A stretch of 64,000 bases of DNA. Origin: Tissierella praeacuta DSM 18095. GTDB lineage: Bacteria; Bacillota; Clostridia; Tissierellales; Tissierellaceae. The notes beneath the pieces were generated by a model. It saw only the letters and a program-made list of their open reading frames with translations. It made no database searches and had not been told where the DNA came from. The stretch spans positions 1 through 64,000 of the forward strand of contig NZ_FQTY01000007.1 of assembly GCF_900128955.1 (NCBI RefSeq), read 5' to 3'. The position numbers were made by a program, and so were the translations under genes. Below, piece by piece: positions 55,879 through 64,000 of the stretch. Within the stretch, counting starts at the first letter, position 1; each line of letters opens with the position of its first letter.

Positions 55879-57172
55879 TATAGATTTATTTAGAATGGGA
55901 ATTAAAAATCTGTGGAGAAGAAAGCTAAGAACCTTTCTTACAGTTCTTGGAGTAATCATAGGTGCCAGTTCTATTATAGTAATGCTAAGTCTTGGATTTG
56001 GAATGAGCAAATCCTTTGAAGAACAAGTATCACAATGGGGCAGTCTGACTACTATAACAGTTCGTAAAGGCTGGGGAGAGCCACAACGTGGAAAAAAAGA
56101 AGTTGCATTAGATGATAAAGCTGTTGCTTCTTTTAAAGCATTAAAAAATGTTGTAGCAGTAAGCCCTACAATCCAAACCCATGGTACTATAATTAATGGT
56201 AAATATATATCTCAAATACCTATTAGGGGAATTGATTCTGAAACTATGGAGGCATTTGGATATGAAGTATCAGAAGGCAGGTTATTAAATAAATCTGACG
56301 AACTTTCTGTAGTATTTGGCAGTGATGTACAAAATAGTTTCCGAGACCCAAAGGCTAGGATGTACAGAGAGCCTAAAATAAATCTTATGAAAGACAAGAT
56401 GACTTTAACTCTTAATCCAGACTATGGTTGGTCACAGCCTGGAGGAAAAAAGGTAAACTATAAGGAGTATAAAATAAAAGCTGTAGGTATTTTAACCCCT
56501 GGAGATTGGGAAACCAATTATGGTATTTTCATGCCCCTTAAAGAAGTTCAAAAACTTATTAAAGAAAAAGAAAAAACTGAAGGAACAAAACCACAAATAG
56601 GTAGATCTAAAACAAAAGGTTATGACCAAGTAAATGTTAAAGTAAATGATATGAAAAATGTTCAAGAAGTACAAAAAACAATAAAAGATATGGGACATGA
56701 GGCTTACAGTTTAAATGATGAACTAGAGTCTATGAAGAAACAAGCTGCTGTAATCCAAGCAGTACTAGGGGGCATTGGTGCAGTATCCCTTTTGGTAGCA
56801 GCAATAGGTATAACCAACACTATGGTCATGAGTATATATGAAAGAACTAAAGAAATTGGTGTCATGAAGGTTATAGGTGCATCACTTAAAGATATAAAAA
56901 GACTTTTCCTATTTGAGTCAGCACTTATTGGACTTACGGGAGGAATTTTTGGTGCAGCCTTTGCTTATTTAATATCTTTCTTTGTAAATAAATTTAGTCC
57001 TCAATTTGGTCAGGCAATAGGTGCCTATGGTGCTACTAAAATATCCATAATACCAATATGGTTAGCCATTGCAGCCATGGGTTTCTCAGCCTGTATAGGT
57101 ATTGTATCAGGATATTTTCCAGCTAGGCGAGCAATGAACTTATCCGCATTGGAAGCCATAAAAACAGAATAA
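55871..57172 (+). CDS. MacB-type ABC transporter permease
   Basis: 433 residues. MGIKNLWRRKLRTFLTVLGV IIGASSIIVMLSLGFGM is the MacB N terminus; the extracellular domain follows, then GGIGAVSLLVAAIGITNTMV, TKEIGVMKVIGASLKDIKRL and a last pair of helices (YLISFFVNKF; IPIWLAIAAMGFSACIGIVS). Works with the ATPase and CARDB protein upstream (overlap of eight bases); probably mechanotransmission or export. Substrate unknown. Confidence 0.93.
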   Translation: MSNIDLFRMGIKNLWRRKLRTFLTVLGVIIGASSIIVMLSLGFGMSKSFEEQVSQWGSLTTITVRKGWGEPQRGKKEVALDDKAVASFKALKNVVAVSPTIQTHGTIINGKYISQIPIRGIDSETMEAFGYEVSEGRLLNKSDELSVVFGSDVQNSFRDPKARMYREPKINLMKDKMTLTLNPDYGWSQPGGKKVNYKEYKIKAVGILTPGDWETNYGIFMPLKEVQKLIKEKEKTEGTKPQIGRSKTKGYDQVNVKVNDMKNVQEVQKTIKDMGHEAYSLNDELESMKKQAAVIQAVLGGIGAVSLLVAAIGITNTMVMSIYERTKEIGVMKVIGASLKDIKRLFLFESALIGLTGGIFGAAFAYLISFFVNKFSPQFGQAIGAYGATKISIIPIWLAIAAMGFSACIGIVSGYFPARRAMNLSALEAIKTE

Positions 57173-57177
57173 AAATA

Positions 57178-57210
57178 AAAGGTGATTTCAAATATGAAAT
57201 CACCTTTTTT
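57178..57210. terminator. Bidirectional terminator
   Basis: AAAGGTGATTTC (57178-57189) pairs with GAAATCACCTTT (57196-57207), then TTT; lies between two convergent genes. Confidence 0.85.
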
Positions 57211-57216
57211 ATTATA

Positions 57217-57561
57217 TTATTTTGCTCCCTCAAGTGCAACATTTACAGCTTCTATAATACCATTACTTGTATTAGTAGCACCTGCTACTATATCAACTTC
57301 TGTTGAATTTTTCTCTTCAATACTTGTAGTTACTTGCTCTATAGCAGGCTCACAAATTCCTTCAGTTTCTTCATGAGACAATACCTCTACAGCTGAAATC
57401 TTGCCATCCTTTACTTCTACAGAAACCTCAATATCTCCATTCATACCCTTACCAGTTCCCTTATATGTACCATCCTTATATCCTGGAGTTTTTTCACCAC
57501 ATCCAACTAAAGTAACAGTCATAACTAGAACTAAAATATCCATTAGTTTGATTTTACACAC
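57217..57561 (-). CDS. FMN-binding-domain lipoprotein
   Basis: 114 residues. Lipobox VTLVGC after a short hydrophobic stretch. The FMN_bind pattern is DGTYKGTGKGMNGDIEVSVE, VEVLSHEETEGICEPAI and VDIVAGATNTSNGIIEAV, where the SGAT-type motif (here AGATNTS) is where FMN is covalently attached in the family. Probably an extracytoplasmic redox carrier. The start (GTG at 57561) has no visible ribosome binding site and the N-region MCKIKLMD is short for a signal peptide, so the annotated start or the gene's expression is doubtful. Confidence 0.75.
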   Translation of the reverse strand: MCKIKLMDILVLVMTVTLVGCGEKTPGYKDGTYKGTGKGMNGDIEVSVEVKDGKISAVEVLSHEETEGICEPAIEQVTTSIEEKNSTEVDIVAGATNTSNGIIEAVNVALEGAK

Positions 57562-57587
57562 TAATGAACTGTTTTTAGCAATTAATA

Positions 57588-59486
57588 TTATTTTAATAAA
57601 ATAATTGTCTTTGCAATAAAAGTAGAACCATCATAACTTCCAATTATATTTATAATGTCTCCTTTATAAAGGTGACCAAAGTCTAACTTATTTCCTCTTT
57701 CATCTAACACAACAACATCTTCTGCATATACTGTTATTTCTTCTCCAAATTTTGAACTGTCTAGACTAAAGTCTGTTATCTCCAAATCTAAGTTTTTCTT
57801 TCTTGAATTAATGCCCAATACTCTTCCTACCATAGTAGCCGATACTCCCACAGAGTCTGCTTCTATTTCAATTATTTCATCACCTTCTACAACTATCTCT
57901 ACATAAAAACCTGCTTTTAAATCATAGGAAGTTGCAATTGACCTATCTACTTTTATATATGAAACCTTTCCTAAAGAATACTTCTCTTCTTTCTTGGTTT
58001 TTTGGTTCATTATAGTTATTTTTGTAGGTTCCTGAAGCTTTGTTTCCAATCCCAATATAATACCCTTAATATTTCTCTTATCAACTGTAGCATCTATTTC
58101 CTTAGCTATATCATACTCTGCTGTAATATAAACTTCATCTTTTATCTTTAAATCTTCTGGATCTGCAGATTTTCTGTTTCTAGTTATATCAGTTTTTCTA
58201 TTGATCAAGAATTTATGTGATCTATCCTTTGAATCCAATATGGTGATATGATATTCATCATCACTGCCTTTTACAGGAGTTATGTCCTTTATAGTACCTT
58301 CTATCTCCATATCCTTACTCTTAGAATCAATATTATATATTGTCCCTTTCTTAATCTTTACATCTACCAAATCTTTTTCCTTTAGATTATTTAGATATAC
58401 TGATTTTCCATTTAGATATATATCTGCATTTTTATCTATGTCAAAATCCTTATACAAAGTCTTTTTTCCTTCTGTATATTCTATTGTCATCTTATAGGTA
58501 AGGGTATTTATATATTTAATCTTACCAGATATATATTCATCTGGCGATATGGCCTTAATTGATATAAGTTCCTTAGTATCCTTCTTTAACTTTAATTCTA
58601 CTTCTTGTCCTTGTACTAAATCTGAATAATTAGTTTGTCTACCATCTATATTGATAGTAGTATTGTTAACTACTTCATAGGTATATTCACTTCCACGAGA
58701 ATTTTCTATTGTTAGCAGTCTCCTGTTTGATTCTTTAGATATTTTAACAATCTTGCCATTGACCACATCTATTTCAGTCTTGGTATCTTCCTTACCTACG
58801 GAATTCTTTTTCATAAACTCATCAGCTGTTGACATCATTTTAGCCATTACAGCCCTAGTCAATGAAGAATTTGGTCTAAACATTCCATCTCCAGTACCCT
58901 TAGAATCCAAAACTCCTGCATCAATTAAAACGGATACATATTTAGTTTGCATAGCAGACATACTCATTACATCTTTATAGGTTAATGATACTATTTGTTT
59001 ATTCTTTGCAGTATCTTCTAGCCCCATTGCTTTAACCAAGTATGTACAAGTATCAATCTTGCTAATGGTCTTTTTTATTTTTCCTTTTTTATTAATATCC
59101 CTTAACTGTGATTCTGAAATTATACCTTTATAAAGACAAATAGCTAGTCCTTCCTTAGCCCATTCATCTATCTTAAGTTCTGTTAATAAAGAATTATAGG
59201 CATATAAAGCATTTGTTCTTTCTGTTGCTGTAGGATTAGTTAATCTACCCAATAAACTCATAGCTGCATCAAAGTTAAGAATTCCATCTGGTGCAAATTT
59301 GCTTCCATCACCAACTCCCTTTATATATCCTCTACTTGCCATATCTTCAATATAGGTATAACCCCAATAAGTCGTAGGCACATCCTTAAATCTAGGAGCA
59401 GCACCATAACTTGGTATAGATGATAGTAATATTGCCGAAGCTAGAACTGTAGTAACCCCTTTTTTCACACTCTTACAATTTTTCAT
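57588..59486 (-). CDS. S-layer homology (SLH) domain protein
   Basis: Start ATG 59486 after GGGGGGT. 632 residues. Signal peptide VTTVLASAILLSSIPSYGAA. SLH repeats: RFKDVPTTYWGYTYIEDMAS, DEWAKEGLAICLYKGIISES, TYKDVMSMSAMQTKYVSVLI with TGDGMFRPNSSLTRAVMAKM. The rest is a series of small beta domains (KISKESNRRLLTIENSRGSE; GTIKDITPVKGSDDEYHITI). Likely bound to the secondary wall polymer through the SLH part; function of the C-terminal domains unknown. Confidence 0.88.
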   Translation of the reverse strand: MKNCKSVKKGVTTVLASAILLSSIPSYGAAPRFKDVPTTYWGYTYIEDMASRGYIKGVGDGSKFAPDGILNFDAAMSLLGRLTNPTATERTNALYAYNSLLTELKIDEWAKEGLAICLYKGIISESQLRDINKKGKIKKTISKIDTCTYLVKAMGLEDTAKNKQIVSLTYKDVMSMSAMQTKYVSVLIDAGVLDSKGTGDGMFRPNSSLTRAVMAKMMSTADEFMKKNSVGKEDTKTEIDVVNGKIVKISKESNRRLLTIENSRGSEYTYEVVNNTTINIDGRQTNYSDLVQGQEVELKLKKDTKELISIKAISPDEYISGKIKYINTLTYKMTIEYTEGKKTLYKDFDIDKNADIYLNGKSVYLNNLKEKDLVDVKIKKGTIYNIDSKSKDMEIEGTIKDITPVKGSDDEYHITILDSKDRSHKFLINRKTDITRNRKSADPEDLKIKDEVYITAEYDIAKEIDATVDKRNIKGIILGLETKLQEPTKITIMNQKTKKEEKYSLGKVSYIKVDRSIATSYDLKAGFYVEIVVEGDEIIEIEADSVGVSATMVGRVLGINSRKKNLDLEITDFSLDSSKFGEEITVYAEDVVVLDERGNKLDFGHLYKGDIINIIGSYDGSTFIAKTIILLK

Positions 59487-59501
59487 ATATACCCCCCTTT
59501 T

Positions 59502-59632
59502 CAATTGCCAATTAACAGTAGCAATTAACAATGTTTCAATAATGCCCAATTGATTAACATCTGAAAACCATTAAAACTATTTAATATATTAACATTATAA
59601 TTGTTCTTTGTTAATTGTTCATTATTAATTGT
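59502..59632. repeat. A+T-rich inverted repeat element (copy H)
   Basis: CAATTGCCAATTAACAG and CAATTAACAATGTTTC at the left, CATTAAAACTA in the middle, AATTGTTCTTTGTTAATTG and TTCATTATTAATTGTC at the right; the right arm overlaps the last codons of pyrG. Confidence 0.55.
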
Positions 59633-61223
59633 CTATCGTTGCCTTAATAAACTCTCTAAACAATGGATGAGCTTTTGTTGGTCTAGATTTTAATTCTGGA
59701 TGATACTGAACTGCTATAAACCAAGGATGATCTTTTAATTCAATCATCTCAACCAATCTTTCATCAGGAGATACACCAGATATAATAAGTCCTTCTTCTT
59801 CCAGCTTATCTCTATACTCATTATTAAACTCATACCTATGTCTATGTCTTTCGTATATAATTTCATCATTATATATTTCCAAAGCCTTGGTGCCTTCTTT
59901 TATTTTACAAGGATATAACCCTAGTCTCATAGTACCTCCAAGGGCATCTATATCCTTTTGTTCTGGCATTAAGTCTATTACAGGATAGGGAGTTTCTGGA
60001 TTTAATTCAGAACTATGGGCATCTTTTAACTTTGCTACATTTCTAGCAAACTCTACGACTGCCAATTGCATACCTAAACATATGCCTAAATAAGGAATTT
60101 TGTTTTCTCTAGCATATTTAATAGCAACTATCTTGCCTTCTACTCCTCTATCTCCAAATCCTCCTGGTACCAAAATACCATCTACATCGGATAAAAGTTC
60201 CTCATAATTATCTTCATTTATTTCCTCTGCATGAATCCACTTAATCTCTACTTCCACATTGTTAGCTATGGCACCATGGTTTAAGGATTCTGATACAGAA
60301 ATATATGCATCTTTTAACTCAACATATTTTCCTACTAAAGCAATTTTCACCTTTCCTTGTGGATTATTTACCCTTTCAACAATTTCATTCCACTCAGACA
60401 AATCAAGTTCTTTACATTTTAGATTAAGATGATCTATGACTAACTGGGGAAGTCCTTCTCTTTCTAACATTAGCGGTATCTCATAAATAGTAGAAGCATC
60501 TATATTCTCAATAACTTCTGATGGATCTAAATCACAAAATAATGCAATTTTTTCCTTAACATCCTCTGCAATAGGAACTTCAGTCCTGCAAATAAGTACA
60601 TCTGGTTGTATCCCTAGACCTCTAAGTTCCTTAACACTATGTTGTGTAGGCTTAGTCTTTAACTCTCCTGCCTTAGATAAAAACGGCACTAAAGTTACAT
60701 GAATATACATTACATTTTCTCTTCCCACATCATATTTTATCTGTCTAATAGCTTCTAAAAAAGGTAAAGACTCAATATCTCCTACAGTCCCACCTATTTC
60801 AGTGATTACAACATCCACATCTCTTTCCTTAGAAGCTCTTATAATTCTTTCTTTAATTTCATTAGTTATATGGGGAATTACCTGAACAGTCCTTCCATTA
60901 TACTCCCCTTTTCTTTCCTTATTAAGTACTGACCAATAAATCTTTCCAGAAGTAACAGAACTATATTTACTTAAATTTACATCAATAAATCTCTCATAAT
61001 GACCTAAATCTAAATCTGTTTCCGCACCATCATCTGTAACAAACACTTCACCATGTTGATAAGGACTCATAGTTCCTGGGTCAACATTTATATATGGATC
61101 AAATTTTTGAATAGTAACCTTAAGTCCTCTGCTCTTTAAAAGCTGCCCTAAACTAGCTGCTGTAATACCTTTACCTAAGGATGAAACTACTCCACCTGTA
61201 ACAAATATATACTTAGTGGACAC
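59625..61223 (-). CDS. pyrG: CTP synthase
   Basis: 532 residues. Synthase domain: [40 protein letters not shown] and [20 protein letters not shown]; glutaminase: [20 protein letters not shown] (nucleophile Cys) and [20 protein letters not shown]. Converts UTP to CTP. GGAGGTTTT precedes the ATG. Complete; the final residues (KATIDN) derive from repeat copy H. Confidence 0.97.
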   Translation of the reverse strand: MSTKYIFVTGGVVSSLGKGITAASLGQLLKSRGLKVTIQKFDPYINVDPGTMSPYQHGEVFVTDDGAETDLDLGHYERFIDVNLSKYSSVTSGKIYWSVLNKERKGEYNGRTVQVIPHITNEIKERIIRASKERDVDVVITEIGGTVGDIESLPFLEAIRQIKYDVGRENVMYIHVTLVPFLSKAGELKTKPTQHSVKELRGLGIQPDVLICRTEVPIAEDVKEKIALFCDLDPSEVIENIDASTIYEIPLMLEREGLPQLVIDHLNLKCKELDLSEWNEIVERVNNPQGKVKIALVGKYVELKDAYISVSESLNHGAIANNVEVEIKWIHAEEINEDNYEELLSDVDGILVPGGFGDRGVEGKIVAIKYARENKIPYLGICLGMQLAVVEFARNVAKLKDAHSSELNPETPYPVIDLMPEQKDIDALGGTMRLGLYPCKIKEGTKALEIYNDEIIYERHRHRYEFNNEYRDKLEEEGLIISGVSPDERLVEMIELKDHPWFIAVQYHPELKSRPTKAHPLFREFIKATIDN

Positions 61224-61342
61224 TTTAACAAAACCTCCTCGAAATTACGTCTTTCAATTATATTCTATCCTATTAGTTTATCTTATATAAAAAAATATGT
61301 CAATTATTTAGATGATTTTAAAGAAAGAATAAAATAGTAAAG

Positions 61343-61378
61343 GGATATCCCCAAACCTATGGTTTTACGGATATCCCA
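61343..61378 (-). terminator. Terminator after the LysM gene
   Basis: GGGATATCC (61343-61351) pairs with GGATATCCC (61370-61378); only a weak T-run follows on the minus strand. Confidence 0.55.
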
Positions 61379-61410
61379 ATATTAAATCTATTAAATAATA
61401 GTCAATTATT

Positions 61411-61992
61411 TTATTGTGGTATGCAAATCCTTTGACCTATTTGCAGACTATTTGGATTTACATTTGGATTAGCACGCCTAATTGCATCTACTGTAGTATT
61501 AAATCTTTGTGCTAGAGTAAAGAAGGTATCCCCTGCCTTGACTGTATAATCAAATGTTCCTGGAGGACAAGTTGTAATTGGAGTACAGTTTACACCAAGT
61601 GCAGTCCAGGTCATTCTTCCTACTATTCCATCAGGAACAAGGTTTCTGCTTCTTTGGAATGCTATAACAGCTGATTGTGTCCTAGTTCCAAAAATACCAT
61701 CAATAGGACCTGGATCAAATCCTGCATTTCTTAAAAGCTGTTGAAGTTCTGCTACTGAAGCGCCTCTACTTCCAATGTTTAATGTAGGACAACTAGAAAT
61801 TGGTGGTTGGGGAGCAGTTGTTGGTACACAAATTACTTGACCAATAAATAATCGATTTGGATCTACCCCAGGATTAGCAGCTATTAAAGCATCAAGAGAT
61901 ATTCCAAAAGTCCTAGCTATTGTAAAAAACGTATCTCCCGCTCTAACTGTATATGCAAAAGAGCCAATAGGGCATGTTTGATTAATTTCCAT
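61411..61992 (-). CDS. LysM - peptidoglycan-binding - LysM protein
   Basis: 193 residues, no signal peptide. LysM domain 1: FAYTVRAGDTFFTIARTFGI to FIGQVICVP; peptidoglycan-binding domain: IGSRGASVAELQQLLRNAGF DPGPIDGIFG to GIVGRMTWTALG; LysM 2: FDYTVKAGDTFFTLAQRFNT to IGQRICIPQ. The two LysM copies are near-identical in pattern. Lack of a signal peptide and the spore-gene neighbours suggest a spore-coat or cortex-associated protein made in the mother cell (inference). GGAGGTTAA precedes the ATG. Confidence 0.88.
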   Translation of the reverse strand: MEINQTCPIGSFAYTVRAGDTFFTIARTFGISLDALIAANPGVDPNRLFIGQVICVPTTAPQPPISSCPTLNIGSRGASVAELQQLLRNAGFDPGPIDGIFGTRTQSAVIAFQRSRNLVPDGIVGRMTWTALGVNCTPITTCPPGTFDYTVKAGDTFFTLAQRFNTTVDAIRRANPNVNPNSLQIGQRICIPQ

Positions 61993-62165
61993 AGTTTAAC
62001 CTCCTCTTATTTGAATTATAACTCAATACATTATATTCAATTTACTATAGCAGGTTACAATTTCTTTGCCACTTATTTTTAATATATATCAAAATAACTA
62101 GCATAGTTAACAGTATCTTTGGTAAGAATAAGATTAATATTTTTATTGATAAGGATGTAATAAAT

Positions 62166-63653
62166 ATGGATAAACTTGAAAATTATAATTTATATTCTTC
62201 TATAGACAAAAATATAGAATTAATGAAAACAATATTTAAAAATGATGACACTATTAAATTTAGAACATTTGAAAATCAAAATAATCCAAAGATTCGATGC
62301 TCTATTATTTTTATTGATGGGATGGTAGATAACCGTATTATTAATGAAAATATAATCAAACCTATTGTTACAAATAGTATGGATTCTTTAAATGAAATCA
62401 ATATTAATTATTTTAAAGACCAAACCATCATTTCATCTGAATGTGAAAAAACTAGGGATGTCTTAAATATGGTTTCTTCTGTTATAGATGGTAATACAGT
62501 TTTATTTTTAGAAGGATCCACAGAAGCCCTTATAATTGAAAGTAAAGGATGGAAATCTAGAAGTATTGAAGAGCCTGATGTAGAAAGAGCTATTAGGGGA
62601 CCTAGAGAAGGTTTCACAGAATCTTTAATGATTAATTTATCTTTAATTAGAAGAAAGGTAAAAACAAATAACTTAAAATTTAAGTTTACCACCGTTGGAG
62701 AAATAACATATACAAAACTCTGTATATGTTATATTGAAGGTTTAGCAAGGCAAGATATATTAGACAATTTATACGAAAGACTTAATTCAATTAAAATAGA
62801 TGGGATTCTAGATTCAAAATACATTCAGGAATACATTAATAAAGAACCTCATTCCATATTTGAAACCACATATAACACGGAAAAACCTGATGTAGCCGTG
62901 GCAAAACTTTTAGAAGGAAGAATAATAATTGTTGTTGATGGTACTCCAGTAGTTATATCTTTGCCTTATCTTTTTATAGAAACCTTTCAATCAAGCGATG
63001 ATTATTATACAAACTATTATTATGCCTCCTTAAACAGAATGCTTCGAATAGTAGGGTTTTTCTTGACTATAAGCACTCCTGCTATATATTTATCTTTAGT
63101 TACTTATCATCAAGAAATGATACCAACTCCTCTTATTATGAGTATTTATGCTTCTAGATTAAGCGTACCACTGCCTACTGTTTTTGAACTTATTGGATTG
63201 TTAATAGTTTTTGAAATACTTCGTGAAGCAGGAACTCGTATGCCTTCTTACATTGGGCAAGCCCTAAGTATTGTAGGAGCATTGGTTCTTGGCTCTGCAG
63301 CTGTAGAAGCAAAGTTTGTCAGTGCTCCTATTGTTATTGTTGTTGGTATGTCAGGTATTACCAGTCTTATAACCCCTACTCTTGGTGGTGCCACAGTTAT
63401 TATCAAATTAGCTTTAATTGTACTTTCTTCTATACTTGGGCTATATGGGTATGTAATGGGAATGTCATTCCTACTTCTCCATTTATTAGAACTTAAATCC
63501 TTTGGAGTACCATATATGACAAACTTAACCACATTTACTACTCAAGATTTAAAAGACACTGTTATTAGAGCACCTAGACAGTATATGAAGTATAGGCCTA
63601 AATATTTGGCAAATAAAGATCCTATTCGAACATCTGGAGGAAAGAGAAAATGA
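62166..63653 (+). CDS. gerA: Spore germination protein GerA (A subunit)
   Basis: 495 residues. Soluble GerA domain with the motifs EGSTEALIIESKGWKSRSIE EPDVERAIRGPREGFTES and RRKVKTNNLKFKFTTVGEIT; five or so membrane helices from about residue 285 (RIVGFFLTISTPAIYLSLVT, LPTVFELIGLLIVFEILREA, YVMGMSFLLLHLLELKSFGV). Forms a nutrient-gated channel with B and C subunits in the spore inner membrane. ATGA overlap with gerC. Rightward operon that runs off the window. Confidence 0.93.
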   Translation: MDKLENYNLYSSIDKNIELMKTIFKNDDTIKFRTFENQNNPKIRCSIIFIDGMVDNRIINENIIKPIVTNSMDSLNEININYFKDQTIISSECEKTRDVLNMVSSVIDGNTVLFLEGSTEALIIESKGWKSRSIEEPDVERAIRGPREGFTESLMINLSLIRRKVKTNNLKFKFTTVGEITYTKLCICYIEGLARQDILDNLYERLNSIKIDGILDSKYIQEYINKEPHSIFETTYNTEKPDVAVAKLLEGRIIIVVDGTPVVISLPYLFIETFQSSDDYYTNYYYASLNRMLRIVGFFLTISTPAIYLSLVTYHQEMIPTPLIMSIYASRLSVPLPTVFELIGLLIVFEILREAGTRMPSYIGQALSIVGALVLGSAAVEAKFVSAPIVIVVGMSGITSLITPTLGGATVIIKLALIVLSSILGLYGYVMGMSFLLLHLLELKSFGVPYMTNLTTFTTQDLKDTVIRAPRQYMKYRPKYLANKDPIRTSGGKRK

Positions 63654-64000
63654 ATAAACCTTTCATCTTTATATCTATTTTAATTTTAATGGCAATTTTA
63701 CTTACTGGATGCTGGAATTATAGGGAAATTGATAAACTAGCCCTTGTTTCAGGACTTGCCGTAGATAAAAATGGTTTAAATAAAGGATATGAAGTAACAG
63801 CAGAAATAGTAAGCATATCTACATCCTCTACTAAGGAGCCAAACTTCCATTCAACAAAAATACAATCAAAGGGAGAAAGTATTTTCGATTGTATGAGAAA
63901 TATGATTAATGTTTCAGCTAAACAATTATTTTGGAGTCACGCTGCTATACTTATAGTAAGTGAGGATGTAGCAAAAGAAAGTATTTTACCTGTATTAGAT
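63650..64000 (+). CDS. gerC: Spore germination lipoprotein GerC, N-terminal part
   Basis: The ATG overlaps the gerA stop (ATGA), and GGAGGAAAG lies upstream. 117 codons are visible. Lipoprotein signal: FIFISILILMAILLTGCWNY with the lipobox LTGC, then REIDKLALVSGLAVDKNG, the Ger(x)C family opening. The gene continues beyond position 64000. Missing here: a B subunit, which may lie further right. Confidence 0.9.
   Translation, partial: MNKPFIFISILILMAILLTGCWNYREIDKLALVSGLAVDKNGLNKGYEVTAEIVSISTSSTKEPNFHSTKIQSKGESIFDCMRNMINVSAKQLFWSHAAILIVSEDVAKESILPVLD

Overview
The window is chromosomal DNA of a low-GC, endospore-forming, flagellated anaerobic Firmicute. Sporulation genes (spoIID, a spoIIQ-like M23 gene, spoIIID, gerA/gerC), flagellar rod genes, a probably sodium-driven F-type ATP synthase and two enzymes of the lysine fermentation pathway (Kce, Kal) next to butyrate-type CoA metabolism point to an amino-acid-fermenting clostridium or Tissierella relative. 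That placement is inference; no rRNA is present to confirm it.

Positions 1 to about 7.5 kb are accessory DNA, apparently the right end of a prophage or integrative element that continues to the left of the window. It holds a tightly packed leftward operon of tiny phage-type genes with an AbrB-like regulator, a divergent two-repressor switch with operators inside both promoter spacers, an ImmA-like protease, an AbiF/Abi_2 HEPN protein preceded by its own promoter-pseudoknot-terminator RNA, a second structured RNA on the opposite strand, and a large serine recombinase. The recombinase reading frame runs through a strong terminator into flanking DNA.

From 7.6 kb rightwards almost everything is core chromosome, mostly transcribed leftwards. 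Reading from right to left, the order is pyrG, fba, transaldolase, glpX, rho, rpmE, (DUF1385), prmC, (chrA pair), prfA, sua5, ywlE, rpiB, upp, tagO, mnaA, atp operon, ywmB, murA, spoIID, spoIIQ-like, spoIIID, mbl, flhO, flhP and a rod-binding gene. From memory this closely follows the Bacillus subtilis order. Lineage-specific insertions sit between these blocks: a sigma-54 regulator with thiolase and CoA-transferase genes (25.9-30.3 kb), a ZIP transporter and two orphan exported proteins (35.5-37.3 kb), and a 46.7-59.5 kb block with two ABC modules, a two-component system, kce-kal, an FMN-binding lipoprotein and an SLH-domain protein.

The metabolic genes fit together. Kce and Kal catalyse middle steps of lysine fermentation. 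The CoA-transferase and thiolase can process acetoacetate and acetoacetyl-CoA to acetate and butyrate, and a well-formed sigma-54 promoter lies upstream of the thiolase. The ATP synthase c subunit carries the sodium-ligand pattern, consistent with a sodium-based energy economy. The window ends inside the ger operon (gerA, then the start of gerC).

The main point for follow-up is the AbiF locus at 4.38-5.69 kb with its flanking structured RNAs. Also notable are an A+T-rich dispersed repeat family that lies in many intergenic gaps and forms the C-terminal codons of some genes, and a second repeat family at 41.9 and 49.9 kb.
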